Below, in pieces: positions 8,729 to 20,021 of a DNA stretch of 33,623 bases. The stretch comes from Conidiobolus coronatus NRRL 28638 (lineage: Eukaryota > Entomophthoromycota > Entomophthoromycetes > Entomophthorales > Conidiobolaceae), in NCBI GenBank assembly GCA_001566745.1, contig KQ964464.1, positions 95,836 to 129,458 of the forward strand. Reading direction: 5' to 3'. A program made the translations under genes and the position numbers. Each line of letters begins with the position of its first letter. Position 1 is the stretch's first letter. Under the pieces are notes generated by a model. It was not told the origin of the DNA. It did not search any database and saw only the letters and a program-made list of their open reading frames with translations.

Positions 8729-9800
8729 ATGGCTAACTCAACCAAAGTATTAGTAACAGGAGGAAATGGATACTTAGCTTTCCGTTTAATTAATCAATTA
8801 TTAGAGAAGCAATACTATGTTGTCACTTCTGTAAGATCTCAAGACCCTAATAAAGTTGCCAAGTTATTCGACTTACAAAAGAAGTATCCAAATCAGTTAG
8901 AGTTATTCACTGCCGATTTGTTGACTGCTGGAGCTTTAGACGAACCTGCTAGCAAAGTAGACGCTATCTTCCACACTGCTACACCAGTTATTATGGGTCA
9001 AAATGACGATTATGAAAATAATATGTTAAAACCAGCTGTTCAAGGTAATATATTTTACTTATTGCTAATTTTACATATAATAACACATTGTTTATATTTA
9101 GGTTTGCAAAATGTATTAGACTCAGCTCTCAAGTCACAAACTGTAAAAACAATTCTATTAACTTCCTCATTAATGACAGTTTACCCAATCCCCACCCCCG
9201 TTAGAACTTACTCTGAAAAGGATTGGAATCCAGTTGAAAAGCTTGAAGATAATCCATATTCATTCTCTAAAGTAAAGGCTGAAAGATTATTCTGGGAGTT
9301 TATCGAAAATCATAAGGATAGATTCAGAGGTGTTGCATTAAATCCTACTTTAATCCTTGGCCCTTATACCGATTTTAATGCTGAAAAGAGTTCTCCTTAT
9401 CAAAACAATAAGTTTATCGAGCCTTATGTGACTGGTAAAGCTACCTCTTATCCAGCTGGTAAGTCAATATACTAATATCCTTATTATATTTTATTCTAAT
9501 TCAAAATTAATAGGTAATTTAACAATTATTGATGTTAGAGACGTTGCTAGAGCTCATGTTGCAGCCCTTGAACAGCCACAAGCAAATGGAAGATACGCTT
9601 TATGCTCTGCTTCCATTTCTTGGACTCAATTCATGGATGCATTAAAGAAGAACTTCCCTAATATTAAATTCCCTGAACAACAAGGCCAAGATCCAGCTGA
9701 ATTGCGTACTATTGACTGCACAAAAGCCAGAACTGATCTAAAGTTTGAATTTATTCCTTATGAACAAACTTTGACAGATACTGCTAAGCAATTTGTTTAA
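8729..9800 (+). CDS. NAD(P)-dependent extended-SDR reductase (dihydroflavonol reductase/Gre2-like), paralogue B
   Basis: Exons 8729-9044, 9102-9458 and 9514-9800 give 319 residues. The coenzyme motif is VLVTGGNGYLA; the catalytic Ser lies in LTSSLMTVYP, and Tyr/Lys are in PYSFSKVKAE. ALNPTLILGPYTDF and VDVRDVARAHVAALE are shared with paralogue A, with similarity along the whole length. Introns are at identical positions and phases. Intron 1 is 57 nt, a multiple of three, and has no stop in frame. If retained it would insert 19 mostly hydrophobic residues between the Rossmann core strands, probably inactivating the enzyme. A 51-nt block (9310-9360) is identical to 6988-7038 of paralogue A. Function is as for paralogue A: a soluble carbonyl reductase of unknown substrate. 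The 3' end converges on Cdc23, with 114 bp between the stop codons. Confidence 0.9.
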
Positions 9801-9914
9801 TCTAAACGATTGAGTTAGCTCTTTTATTTTTATATTCTTACAGACTAACAAACATTTTATACTATTGTTTTAATTTTTTATTGTAATAAATATCTAAATT
9901 TTAAACACTCAAAC

Positions 9915-12145
9915 TTATTGATTTGTTTCTTGCTCTTTACTAGCTAAGTAGTTCATCAAAGTTCTAGCTTTTTCAACTTCCTAAAATTAAATAATAAACA
10001 AGTTTGATTAATATTAAATATTATTAGATAATATTATAAATTACTTCACATCCTAAGTCCATAACCCTTGTCAAATAACCTTTAATAATCTTCATATTAT
10101 CAATTGTCCATTCATTTTTAGAAAATAAATATTCGGCCAAGTACAAGTATAAACTGGATAACTCGCTCTCAGAATACTAAACAAAAAATTAGTAAAAAAT
10201 AATATAATGAAGGTTTAGTTACTAATCCATCTCTATAAAAATTTTGGCTTATAGCTAACTCAAAGTATTTTACAGCTAATTCTGTGTTCTTAGAGTTTCT
10301 ATATAGCGTGCCTAGACGAAATGTTACAAAAGGTAGTTTTTCATCACATTCTAGACTTCTTTCAAAGCAACTAATAGCGAAATTTGGTTGATTTAGATAC
10401 AAGTAAATTTTTGCTAGTGAAGCCCAAGCTCTAGAGTCGTCAGGGCTAATTAAATTAGTTAGCTATAGTGTAATATATTGAAGTGTTTTGCTTGAGTATT
10501 ACTTTAAAGTACAAGATTTTTGATAAGAATATAAAGAGTATTGGTATAATGTCAACAATTCATAAATTTGTCCTAAACCATACCATCCTCTATAATCCTT
10601 TGAATTATACTCTATAAACAAATGATTAACCAACTACATTATCAATCTAAGTTAAAATTACCTGTAGAATTTTTATAACACTGAAGCGCAGCTTGTTCAT
10701 TCTTCAACTCCATATACTCATGTCCCAATAAAATCCAGATAGAAAAGTCTTTACTATTTAGCATCAAAGCTCTATACAAATATTTTATAGCCTCTGTATG
10801 CTTGTTTTGGGAGCTATAAAAATTAGCTAAAACTTTGCACGTTTCAGGTCTAAACTTATCCAATTTTGTACACTTTATAGTTAATTGGAATAAAGCCTGA
10901 GTTTCATTTAATACGTAAAGTATATTTGAATAAATATCGATATAGTCGAGTATTGAAGGATTTTGGAGATATAGGGTTTCGAATATTATTTTAGATTGAT
11001 TAAACTCTAAAAATAATTAATTAGTAAAAATAATAAAATATACACGGAGTGTTTGATTACTTCTTAAATGGTAAAAACTTAAAGCTCTTTGAAATATTAA
11101 GTAGTTAGAATTTGGGAATAAATTAATTAATTCTGTATAAATTTCCCAAAATTTAAGTTTTTCAGTTGTATTAAATTCCAAAATTAATTTTAATTTTAAG
11201 AATTGAATTATAAAACTTTGAGGTAAATTTTGAGTTAATTGAGGCATCTAAAGCATCATATTAGTTAATTAATTAAGAATTAATATTGGCTAATTACTAG
11301 ATTAGAATTATCTATAAGATTAATTAATTCTTCGATAGCTAACCAATTATATGGGAATTTCTGCAAACTAAAGATCAGATATTGAATTGCGTTTAATTTC
11401 ATATTTAATCTTGAATAAATCATTCCCAGTAGCTGAAGTAAAAATGGATCTCCACCTTTACAACTTTCATTATTATCCTCAACTTTTAATAAATCTTCTA
11501 ATAGAGTTCTCAAATAGTTTAGATAAGGATTTGGAATTGCTGGTAAATCTATTTTCTTGCCAGTGTCGTCAAAATTAACTTCTGTAGCAGATTTCTCTCC
11601 TTTCTATATAAATAAAGTTAGTTTAGTGATATATCATATCTAATTTATATTTAATTACCATAAACAACCCATACAACTTTAAAAATTGAACAACTTCCAA
11701 CTTTCCTTCTATTTCACTCTTATCAAATTCCCAAAACCTATCCCAACACTGACCATCCAACCAAGACTTTATCATAATATATTCTGAATTTAATATAATT
11801 TGACTACATTGACTAAAATTTAGATTATTATTATAATAATTTATATCAAATGAAAAGTTATTAAATGTAAATTGTTTTTGATTTTGTGTAGAGTAAAGAT
11901 TAATTGATTGGTTGAAATTTTCGTGATTTAAGGTATTATAGAGGTTTTCATCTCCGTTGGAAGATGCAGATGTTAGAGAGTCTAATAAATCGGATAGCCT
12001 ATTCAAATAGTATTAAATTAATATTTTTATGTATATCTTATTAATTTTACCATTTACTAGAAAATATTAAACCTCTAATAGAACACTGTATATTAGCATA
12101 ATTTATTAATTTTTGTATTCCTTTAACTTCTAACTTATTCATCAT
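9915..12145 (-). CDS. CDC23: Anaphase-promoting complex subunit Cdc23/Apc8 (TPR protein)
   Basis: Nine exons on the minus strand: 12145-12051, 11998-11659, 11603-11298, 11247-11046, 11006-10662, 10611-10503, 10445-10223, 10176-10045 and 9980-9915, coding about 605 residues (human CDC23 is 597). The N-terminus has the subunit-specific RGLIFSSKWLSDLLDSL block. The diagnostic core is KLDKFRPETCKVLANFYSSQ, followed by LMLNSKDFSIWILLGHEYMELKNEQAALQCYK, DYRGWYGLGQIYELL and TLNPDDSRAWASLAKIYL, which tracks human CDC23 TPRs repeat by repeat. As a scaffold TPR subunit of the APC/C ubiquitin ligase it should act in the nucleus at mitotic exit. The start is the first of two adjacent ATGs (12145). Introns are 39-64 nt. 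Exon 4/5 can be joined two ways (donor 11045 with acceptor 11007, or 11043 with 11005) differing by one residue (Gln or Arg). The intron 5 and 6 acceptors were chosen because nearer AG sites lead to stops. Confidence 0.9.
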
Positions 12146-14873
12146 TTTTAAATTAATTAATTTACTATGTTAATTTTGAATTTAACTTCGTGAATAATTT
12201 AATTTACTATTATGGGACAAATATTGAATAAATTTGATACTATTTGAATTAGCGAGTTGAAGTAATATTAGTGTATTATTTAATGGCTTGTGATTAGTTT
12301 AACCGATTTTATTAGATCAACAAACCTTGTTTAACTTTTACATACAATTTAAACTATTATTAAACTATTACGCTATATTTTTCACCCCTTTTAAAACAAG
12401 TGTATATTATTGTGAACCTAGTACATCACCCTATTATCCAATAGCATTACTCCAATTTGATGTTCTTTTCGCATATCTTTGAGTCAATCTTAATGTTAAC
12501 CAATTAGTTTTAATCTTAGCTCTAATCAAATAAGAATTATTAATATATAAGCTATCGCATCATTATTATATTATAGTAGAGTCCTTAATGGCTATCATTC
12601 AAATATTGAGAAATTAATTAATAATACTAAATTGAGTTACTAGCAAATAAATATAAAAGCATTGTATAGCGAATAATAAAAACTATCAAATGATCAATTA
12701 CTATCAAACCTGTAGCACTAGCCAATATACATACTATGTGCTTTTATCTCATTGATTGAAAAATTTTTCAATTGCATTTATTAAATTAAGGGTTTAGCTA
12801 GTAATTTGTTAGCTCATTTGAAATAGGATTTTATATTAAGGACTATATTAAGGATTATTCCTTAAATTTAGGATATTTATTTTAAAGAGAAGATTAGAGA
12901 GAGTTTAAAGAATTATATCGTATATTTTGAGCGATCGATTTATTATGATTGTATTAGCTTTGTCATTAATGTTAAATTAAAGACAATTGGAAATTATTCT
13001 TTCGTTTAAGATATGATACGAATTGTTTATTATGGATTACTGCGTATATTCAATCATTTCTATTTATAGTATAACTATATTTATATATACTTGCCATTTA
13101 TCATAATTCAATAAACTTTGTGTTAATCTAACGAACATATTGTATGAAATTTACTCAATAAATCTAAAAATTGTACATGTTTTATTGCATTTTTTAATGA
13201 ACGTATAGTTAAATCACTACAAAATAATTAATAATGCAATATTAGATAACAGCTATATATTACATGCTCTACTATGTCAAATTCTTCTTAATTTATAAAT
13301 AGCTCTGCAATTTCAATAAATCAAAATTAACTATACAATGCTAAATTCTCAGTAACATTAATAGATCAATTAACAAAAATAGAAAAGCGTCTCTAAATGT
13401 AAAAGCATCGCGGTTATTTTTCTATAGCGTATAATTATTTAACAACTCTTATCAAAAATAGCACTTGCCTTAATCGTGATCAAGAATATTATATTGGTTA
13501 ATTTTAACCATTAGAATGAATTTTAATTTAACTGATAAGATTAAACTTATCAATTTGGAAAAGTTAAAAGAAAATTAATATTGACTATTAATATACATGT
13601 TAAACTATTTTCTTTTTTTATACTCCTATAGCTTAGTTAAAGATTTTACACTAATTAGAAGGGATGAGTTAGTGACTTCCTGAAAACTTTGGAGAATGTT
13701 AAAAAGGTGAATAAAATTAATGAATGCTATAAACATTGTTGCTGATTATCAAATATTCTTGATTAAGGCTCAAGTTTAATATGAATCCTTTATTCCTAAA
13801 TTACTCTAATGTTTGTGTTATAATTCAAATCATTAAGTTTTAAAGTTTGTCTTCAAGCTACTTTCTAAGAGTATAAAATGCAAATTCTTATTATAATAAC
13901 TACTTACCTAATTAGGCAGAATTAATGCATTGGCGAGCTATTCCATTTTTAACTCCTTAATATTTTCTCTTAGTAGTTTAGTTTATATCAAGTATTTCAA
14001 AAGGGGGCTTGTGGAGAATATTAGAGTGAGTTATAGGGCGAAAAATCGAACTTTTTTGAATGATTAGTAAACTTGCGTGTGTGTGGTTTTCTTTTGCAGT
14101 TAAATTGAGCATCTTATTTTTTGTTTTAATAATGTTCTGGATTTAGTGTATAATATGCGATATCGAACATTAAACTTTACTCAAGTTAACGTTCATTTGA
14201 TAAATATTTGCCGATATTGGAGTGCATGTTTACCCCATAGTGCATACTATCCATTTCATACTAAAAATAAACTTTTTGTACTTTTATGAAACAGTGCAAG
14301 CTATTTAGGTATCGATTAGCTTGAATATTTTAAGTAACAAAAACTTAAGATTTATCACTTATTCTGTCAAGTGATCATTGAAGGATTTTAATAGTAGCAT
14401 TTAATGATTTTTGAATTTGATTTATACAAACAGTAACAAAGCATATACAAAAATATATTTACAGTTTATCATATTTAATAACTACTTTTATATTAAGAAA
14501 CTGTTTGTTAAATATTTCAATATAAAAGTGAAAAAGGTCAGAAAAAATTATACAAACAAGTTTTAGATTTAATATATCATTATATTATTTATAATTTTAT
14601 TAAAGGGATGAATAAAAATATTAACTGAAGCTTAGTAGAAGTGTAATATAACAAATACTAATAAATCAGGAGATGAAATACGCCCATGCTATTAAAATAG
14701 ATGTAATACTGTGAAAAATTGATTGTAAAGGAGTGTTAGTATTTATCAAAAATGATATTTGGCACGCTTTTGTATCAGAATATTTGAAACATAACTTTTA
14801 ACCCTGTAAATATTGTTTAGCATTTGAGACAGCCTAACTGATCAGGGTCCATTAATATTATTACGATAATTTT
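12146..14873. other. Long AT-rich intergenic region
   Basis: A 2.7-kb spacer between the divergently transcribed Cdc23 and bHLH genes, serving presumably as both promoters. No ORF with coding character, RNA gene or transposon was recognised. An AGAGAAGATTAG word near 12887 recalls U6 snRNA but is not extended. The right part (from about 13980) has slightly higher GC and a GTGTGTGTGG...TTTTCTTTTGCAG stretch (about 14077-14099) that resembles a splice acceptor and may belong to a 5' UTR intron of the bHLH gene. Confidence 0.45.
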
Positions 14874-14958
14874 GCTTCTCCTTTTTCATTTTCCCCTCCC
14901 TCCTCCCCCGCCTTCCTCCTGGGCAAAAACCAGTTACTTTTACTAGGAACTATAAATG
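14874..14958 (+). promoter_or_regulatory. CT-rich tract and TATA box of the bHLH gene
   Basis: A strongly strand-asymmetric C/T tract runs from about 14874 to 14920 (CCCCTCCCTCCTCCCCCGCC and neighbours). It is followed by TATAAATG at 14951-14958, 83 bp before the ATG at 15034. The combination is a typical core promoter. The tract is exceptional in this AT-rich DNA and could form non-B DNA. Confidence 0.55.
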
Positions 14959-15033
14959 CTCACTTGCTCCGGACTTTACCCGTCAAACTTCTGCATTTTT
15001 ATTTTATGCTATTGTAACTGGTTTCAATAAAAA

Positions 15034-15975
15034 ATGGCTGACTCTAAAACCACACCCTCTACTGCAGCCATCAATATCAATGCAGCACCTCTTCCTATTC
15101 CTCAACACCTTGTATCTAAGCCTATCACCATTAACACTGTTCAACCATACTACTCTCCTAAGTACCCTACAACCCTCTCGGGTCATGTAATTCATCCCAT
15201 TGCAGAATGGCCAGAAAACCACGCAGTAGTCGAATCAATCCGCCCTCCTCCTGAGCCCATCCATCCTCAGCACCGCCAATCTCTCCCCTCTATATCGCAA
15301 CTCTTCGCTTCGCCTCCAACCTATCGCCGCCCCTCTTTACCTGTTGTATCTTTAAACCGCGAACCTGTTAGAGGTCGCCCAGCATCCTACCGCTCTAACC
15401 AACTAGTCATAAATAGACGAAACTCAGAGCAATTGCCCAGACAAATCCAACCATATCCTATTCTAACATATAACAGAAGGATGTCTCATGATATTAGTGG
15501 TCAACATCATGGCTCCGACATAAGCTCACACTCCGATAGCAATAGCCCTCTTCAACTAGGAGGTGGTGGAGATGAAGAAACCAAATTAAATCACAAAATG
15601 GCAGAGAGAAAGAGGAGGAAAGAGATGAAAGAATTATTTGATATACTAAGAATGACTCTACCAAATCAAGAAACTCAACTAAAGTCGAGTAAAGGAGAAG
15701 TTTTAATTCAAACTATACAATTTATTGATACGATGAAGAACACACACTTACACTTGACTCAACAGGTTAAATTTTTAAGAACTGAGCTAATCAGGATGAA
15801 TCAAGTTATTCAAGGGCATCAAAGACACCAACAGCAGCAACAACAATATCACCATCTTCAGCAGCAAGCTCAATTGCAACAACAGCGCAAGTCAAGTAGT
15901 CCTAAGTCATTAACACCTCACTCCAGCGGATTTGACCCCTCATTTAACTCATTGGAAAGACCTGCTAACAAATGA
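15034..15975 (+). CDS. bHLH transcription factor with leucine-zipper-like helix and polyQ tail
   Basis: Single-exon gene, 313 residues. The bHLH is near residues 184-236: the basic region KLNHKMAERKRRKEM has His, Glu and Arg at the canonical positions (H-x3-E-x3-R), predicting recognition of CACGTG-type E-boxes. Helix 1 is KELFDILRMTLP, the loop contains NQETQLKSSK, and helix 2 is GEVLIQTIQFIDTM. Helix 2 runs into a heptad-like helix (LHLTQQVKFLRTELIRM) that may extend dimerisation as in bHLH-zipper proteins. The first ~180 residues are Pro/Ser-rich and disordered in appearance. After the zipper comes a run of Gln/His from CAG/CAA codons, then a Ser/Pro-rich end. I cannot name an orthologue; the target genes are unknown. 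Transcription converges on mL58, with 294 bp between stops. Confidence 0.85.
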   Translation: MADSKTTPSTAAININAAPLPIPQHLVSKPITINTVQPYYSPKYPTTLSGHVIHPIAEWPENHAVVESIRPPPEPIHPQHRQSLPSISQLFASPPTYRRPSLPVVSLNREPVRGRPASYRSNQLVINRRNSEQLPRQIQPYPILTYNRRMSHDISGQHHGSDISSHSDSNSPLQLGGGGDEETKLNHKMAERKRRKEMKELFDILRMTLPNQETQLKSSKGEVLIQTIQFIDTMKNTHLHLTQQVKFLRTELIRMNQVIQGHQRHQQQQQQYHHLQQQAQLQQQRKSSSPKSLTPHSSGFDPSFNSLERPANK

Positions 15976-16269
15976 AAAGTAAAAGCGAACTAACTTAATT
16001 AATAACAACAATAATACGATATTGAAGAATGAATTCAGTATTAAATAACAATAAAATAGTGTAAATTTAACTGCAAACTATCTTAAAATGATGAAATATA
16101 ATAATTTTATAAACCGCTAATTCTCTCTTTATTAGATGAATCTCCTGATCTCAGTTTACTTAGTTTATCTCTCTCTCCTCCTTTTTATTATTAACAATAT
16201 AAACTTGATATTATTACTAAATTAACAAAAAATATTGCAAAATGTACTAGTTAAATTAAATAATTTTTA

Positions 16270-16740
16270 TTACCATTGAGCTCTTCTTCTTTGTCTATTA
16301 ACGTAAATCAATTGACGTTTATAACCCCATTCATTCCATAATTCAGTCTTCTTTTCCATAAGTTCATCAGAGTACCACTTAGGGGCAGGTGCTTGCATAG
16401 TAACAAAAGTTAGGGAACAATCGAATTTTTGAGCTAATTTTGAGCGTGTCCAAGTGTGAGGGTCTTCATTTCTTAATTTTCTCATTTCTTCAACTTGTTC
16501 CTTTGTTAGGTGATACTTTTTAGGGGCAGGAGTAGATTTACGGATTGGTGGGGGTAAATCTTCGATTTTAATGGGATCTACAGATCTAGGCACACGACTG
16601 ATAAACTTACTGCCATCGTCTAAGCTTTCGCTGTAAAATATGGGGGCTTTTTGGACAGTTGAGCGGAAGCGAACTAATTGGTAGTTAATGGAGTTTTGAG
16701 CAACTTTTAAGGTGGAGGAATTCTTTAATAAATTGAACAT
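16270..16740 (-). CDS. MRPL20: Mitochondrial large ribosomal subunit protein mL58 (MRPL20)
   Basis: Single exon, 156 residues. The N-terminus (MFNLLKNSSTLKVAQNSINY and following) is basic, Ser/Asn-rich and free of acidic residues, as expected for a mitochondrial presequence ending near RFRST. The conserved fungal mL58 core is present: ED-LPPPIRKSTPAPKKYHLTKEQVEEMRKLRNEDPHTWTR-KLAQKFDCS-TFV-M-APAPKW, followed by a basic C-terminus (YVNRQRRRAQW). mL58 is largely a fungal mitoribosome protein bound to the large subunit, so the gene supports fungal origin. The ATG is the first codon of the frame and is followed by a plausible presequence. Unlike most neighbours it has no intron. Confidence 0.85.
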   Translation of the reverse strand: MFNLLKNSSTLKVAQNSINYQLVRFRSTVQKAPIFYSESLDDGSKFISRVPRSVDPIKIEDLPPPIRKSTPAPKKYHLTKEQVEEMRKLRNEDPHTWTRSKLAQKFDCSLTFVTMQAPAPKWYSDELMEKKTELWNEWGYKRQLIYVNRQRRRAQW

Positions 16741-19099
16741 TTTAGATAATTTAAATTAAAATAATAGAATATATTTATATTAAGTAAAAAGTGTATTAGT
16801 TTAAGCAGGTTATTCTATGTATATTGAATTTAATTCTTTTACTTTTATATATATTTATTTTCTATTAAATTAAAATTAAATATGGGGCGGATTAATTAAT
16901 TATTTATATTTTAATTTAAGACATTAAATTTGTGGGATTAAGTTTATTTAATAATTATTCTCATAATATTCAAAATATAAATAATATGTGTAATTTTTAT
17001 TGTAAATTCAGTCTTGAGACTTAAATATGTATACTTTAATTGATTAAGGAGCATTGCTTAAAATAGTTAACAATTTCAACTTGTATTCTTGTGATTAGAC
17101 ATGACTCAAATATATTAAAGAATTTAATAATTTATATACTATAGCTTTAGCGTATCGAACATTAATGAAACTTATTTAGCAATATATTAATACATGCATA
17201 TGTAACCCTTTATTTAACTTTGCTTTTATAGTTAATGATTTATGAAACCTTATATAACGCTAAATAATAATATATAAAGAAAAAACACGTTATATATAAA
17301 AATTATTACAACAATCTCTTAACTAACTCGTATATTATCTAAATTGATTATTTTATATAAACTTTTATTTTACTTAGAACACACTAGATCATATTTGGCT
17401 ATAATTTCTATTTGTTATAAACTAATTTTTTTTTAAAAATTAACAATTATTTAACAACTTGCTAAAAACATTTTACTAGACTTTTAGGGTTAAAAAGTTT
17501 TATTTAATTGAGCTATTAATTTTTATTATGTATTTATTCGGTAAATTTGATTTTTATATTATTTAACTTTTGGTTAAGATTAAGTATAAGTTTGTGTGAA
17601 ATATAAATAATATAACGATATCTCTATTAAGTTAACAATAATTAATACTAATTTTCAAATTTAAATAATACTTTATAGGTATAAATGAAAAATATCTATA
17701 GCTTTTATACATATTATATATTTTATAAATGAGATGAATGCAAGTTGCATTGCATTTATAATCGAAATTAGCCTAATTATTATAAATAGTATTAACTAAA
17801 TTGTAAAATGTCGAATCTATAGAGCTTTAATTCATATTATTATAAAATGATGATGTAAGTAAGTAATATTAGGCTATTTTAAACAAAATTAAACAAAAAT
17901 AATAAATGTTTATAACTAAAGAAATATATAAAGTATATAGCTTAGTTAAACCTTTAGCTTGATAAAGTAAAATTAGTTACAAGTGTATAAAATTTTAATA
18001 GTTAAACTTAAATAATATAGCCAATAACAGGAATAATTTCTAGATTTTAATCAAACTATAAAGCATATATATAAGTTTAAATTATATTTTAATATATAAT
18101 ATGTAATTTTTCTACAATCAAATAATAATATTTAATCATTGTACTAATATATATCTAACAAGAACTAATAATTTATTATACTATAACATTTACATTCAGT
18201 TAAACATAAAAGGGGTAAATTTAAATCTAGTTCTATATTAGATATTGATATTTGTATAAAAATTTAAAATATATAGTTAATGATTGTAAATTAATATAAG
18301 TTATACAATTAATTCTAGTTAATTTAACTAAAATTTGTATGAAATGCATTCAAAATTTTAATTAAATATAAGAGAGTTATTAGCTCATATAAGGTTTATA
18401 TAATAAACTTAATACAAAATTCAATAATATTGCAAATTAATCCTATTTAAATTTGAACAAATTGAATTGCTTTAACTGGAATCACTCATATTTATAATAT
18501 TTCTAAATATTTTTATAATGGATAATCCTAAAATTATAAAAGTAAAAAGTAGATTTAGATAATAAATTGAAATTGTGGCAAAATTAACAAAATAATTATC
18601 ATCTTAATATATTTTTAAAGCTAAATAAGCATTTCTTACTTAAACCATTAATATATTTTAATATCTCTAATGTCAATTAGTACATAGTTTTTTATAAATA
18701 ACTCACAGTAAAAAGTTTTATCGGCTAAAAGCAATGAGTATTTTAATTATTTTAATATTATGATAATTTAAAAACGTTTTAAAAATAGGGAGTTTTAAGA
18801 TTTGATGATATCTGACATCCAATATCTATCACTTATTAACTCAATAATTTAGCCTTTAAATCAAGTATTTTATGGGAATCTATTGTAATTAGTTAATACG
18901 CTAAATTAGAGCAATAGTCAAATATTTATAATACAAAATTGTACTGTAACTTTTATGTGTTATAAAATCATTAAAATTCAGGCTAAATCAATTTCGTTTT
19001 GTCCATTTTCTATAAATACTATAATAGTAAAATTATTTTATTAATTTGTATTTTTTAACCTCCACTGTATTATATTTTTATAAAAGAATAACAAATTCC
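16741..19099. other. Very AT-rich intergenic region
   Basis: About 2.4 kb with only A/T-biased words, many short palindromes and no ORF of coding character. It would contain the mL58 promoter at its left end. Nothing else was recognised. Confidence 0.5.
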
Positions 19100-19216
19100 A
19101 TGGGCAAAAATATTATGGATTGGCTGTCAGCTGTATTTAGTAGTCGCGAAATAGTATAAAATGTTATTATATTTAAAAGGACTGGTAAAGTCATTATAGT
19201 TTATGTAATTACAGTA
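19100..19216 (+). pseudogene. Possible decayed Arf/Arl GTPase N-terminus
   Basis: From the ATG at 19100 the frame reads MGKNIMDWLSAVFSSREI, then a stop at codon 20 and another at codon 40. Compared with Arl1/Arf N-termini, an ungapped 39-codon register keeps Met1, Gly2 (the myristoylated glycine in Arfs), Ser10, Phe13, Arg16, Glu17, the P-loop Gly29-Lys30, Ile33, Tyr35 and Val39, with several conservative changes. Weaker echoes follow out of frame: GIVV for GEVV at about 19223, DLG at about 19284. The first 18 codons are visibly richer in GC than the surroundings. Two stops and the loss of most G-motifs rule out a working GTPase. In AT-rich DNA some of this could be chance, so the call is tentative. 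Confidence 0.35.
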
Positions 19217-20021
19217 TAGCTGGGTATAGTGGTTCTAATATGTAAACAAAACATTTCTAATATTTCCAAACTACAAATGTGCAGATTTAGGAAAATTATC
19301 TGTTTTTATTATTTCATAATTTAATTAGATTGTTCATATAATCTAAATATCTATTAAAACAATGACTATTGCTTGCTAAATATAGCGATACATTAGAGTA
19401 AAAATACTTTAAAAGAGCTTTTATAAATACTGTGCTATTTAATATTATAAAGTTTTTAATTAACTTGGTATAATTCAATGTTCAAGAAAATTCTATCGTG
19501 TAACTTAAATTTTACTTAAACTCATTTACAAATAATCGGTTCAAATCCACTTTATTTTTTTGAAGTTTATAGAACAATTGTTTAGTGCTGTAATGAACAC
19601 AAAACACGTCATTTATAGTGGTAGTATGTTTATATCTATTTTAATAAAGCTACATAATATCTAAATATATTATTTTTCATCAAAGCTTACTTTAGATTGT
19701 TTAATATACAGAATATAAAATAATATTTTGAAATCATTGAATTAATATCCTTTGTTATTTTGCCAATATATCAGCTCAAAGTACAAATATATATTACTCA
19801 CAACTAAGAAATAACTGTAATGATTTAATCAATATTAAAAACAAACTAATAGGTGTAGTTTTTAATATATACATGTGATTGTGGCAAATTATTAAAGTCA
19901 TTTGCCAATATACAATTGGTAAAAGTTATTTAATTTAAAATATAAAACCAATGTAAGCTTGCTAATTATGATAACTAAGATAAATAAGGCTTATTAAAGC
20001 TTGCGGAAGTCATCAGGAGAG
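19217..20021. other. AT-rich intergenic region
   Basis: No gene recognised. A tRNA-like B-box word lies at 19538-19548 without a pairing T-stem. The left end may hold further remnants of the Arf-like relic. Confidence 0.4.

Noticed and set aside
9019-9475. Reductase B read as one continuous frame through intron 1
   Set aside because: The paralogue has an intron at the same site and the 57-nt segment has donor and acceptor signals; the spliced form restores family length. Retention is noted only as a possibility.
12885-12898. AGAGAAGATTAG resembling the U6 snRNA core
   Set aside because: The match does not extend to ACAGAGA or GCATGG, and no internal stem-loop or T-terminator is seen.
15815-15890. 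CAG/CAA repeat as a microsatellite feature
   Set aside because: It is the coding polyGln/His tract of the bHLH protein, mixed in codons, not a pure tandem repeat.
16741-19099. Many 11-bp yeast-ARS-like words (ATTTATATTTA type) as replication origins
   Set aside because: Such words are unavoidable in DNA of this composition and there is no independent evidence.
19538-19548. GGTTCAAATCC, a perfect tRNA B-box-like word followed by a T run
   Set aside because: The flanking bases do not form a T-stem and no A-box or cloverleaf fits upstream, so it is not a tRNA gene.
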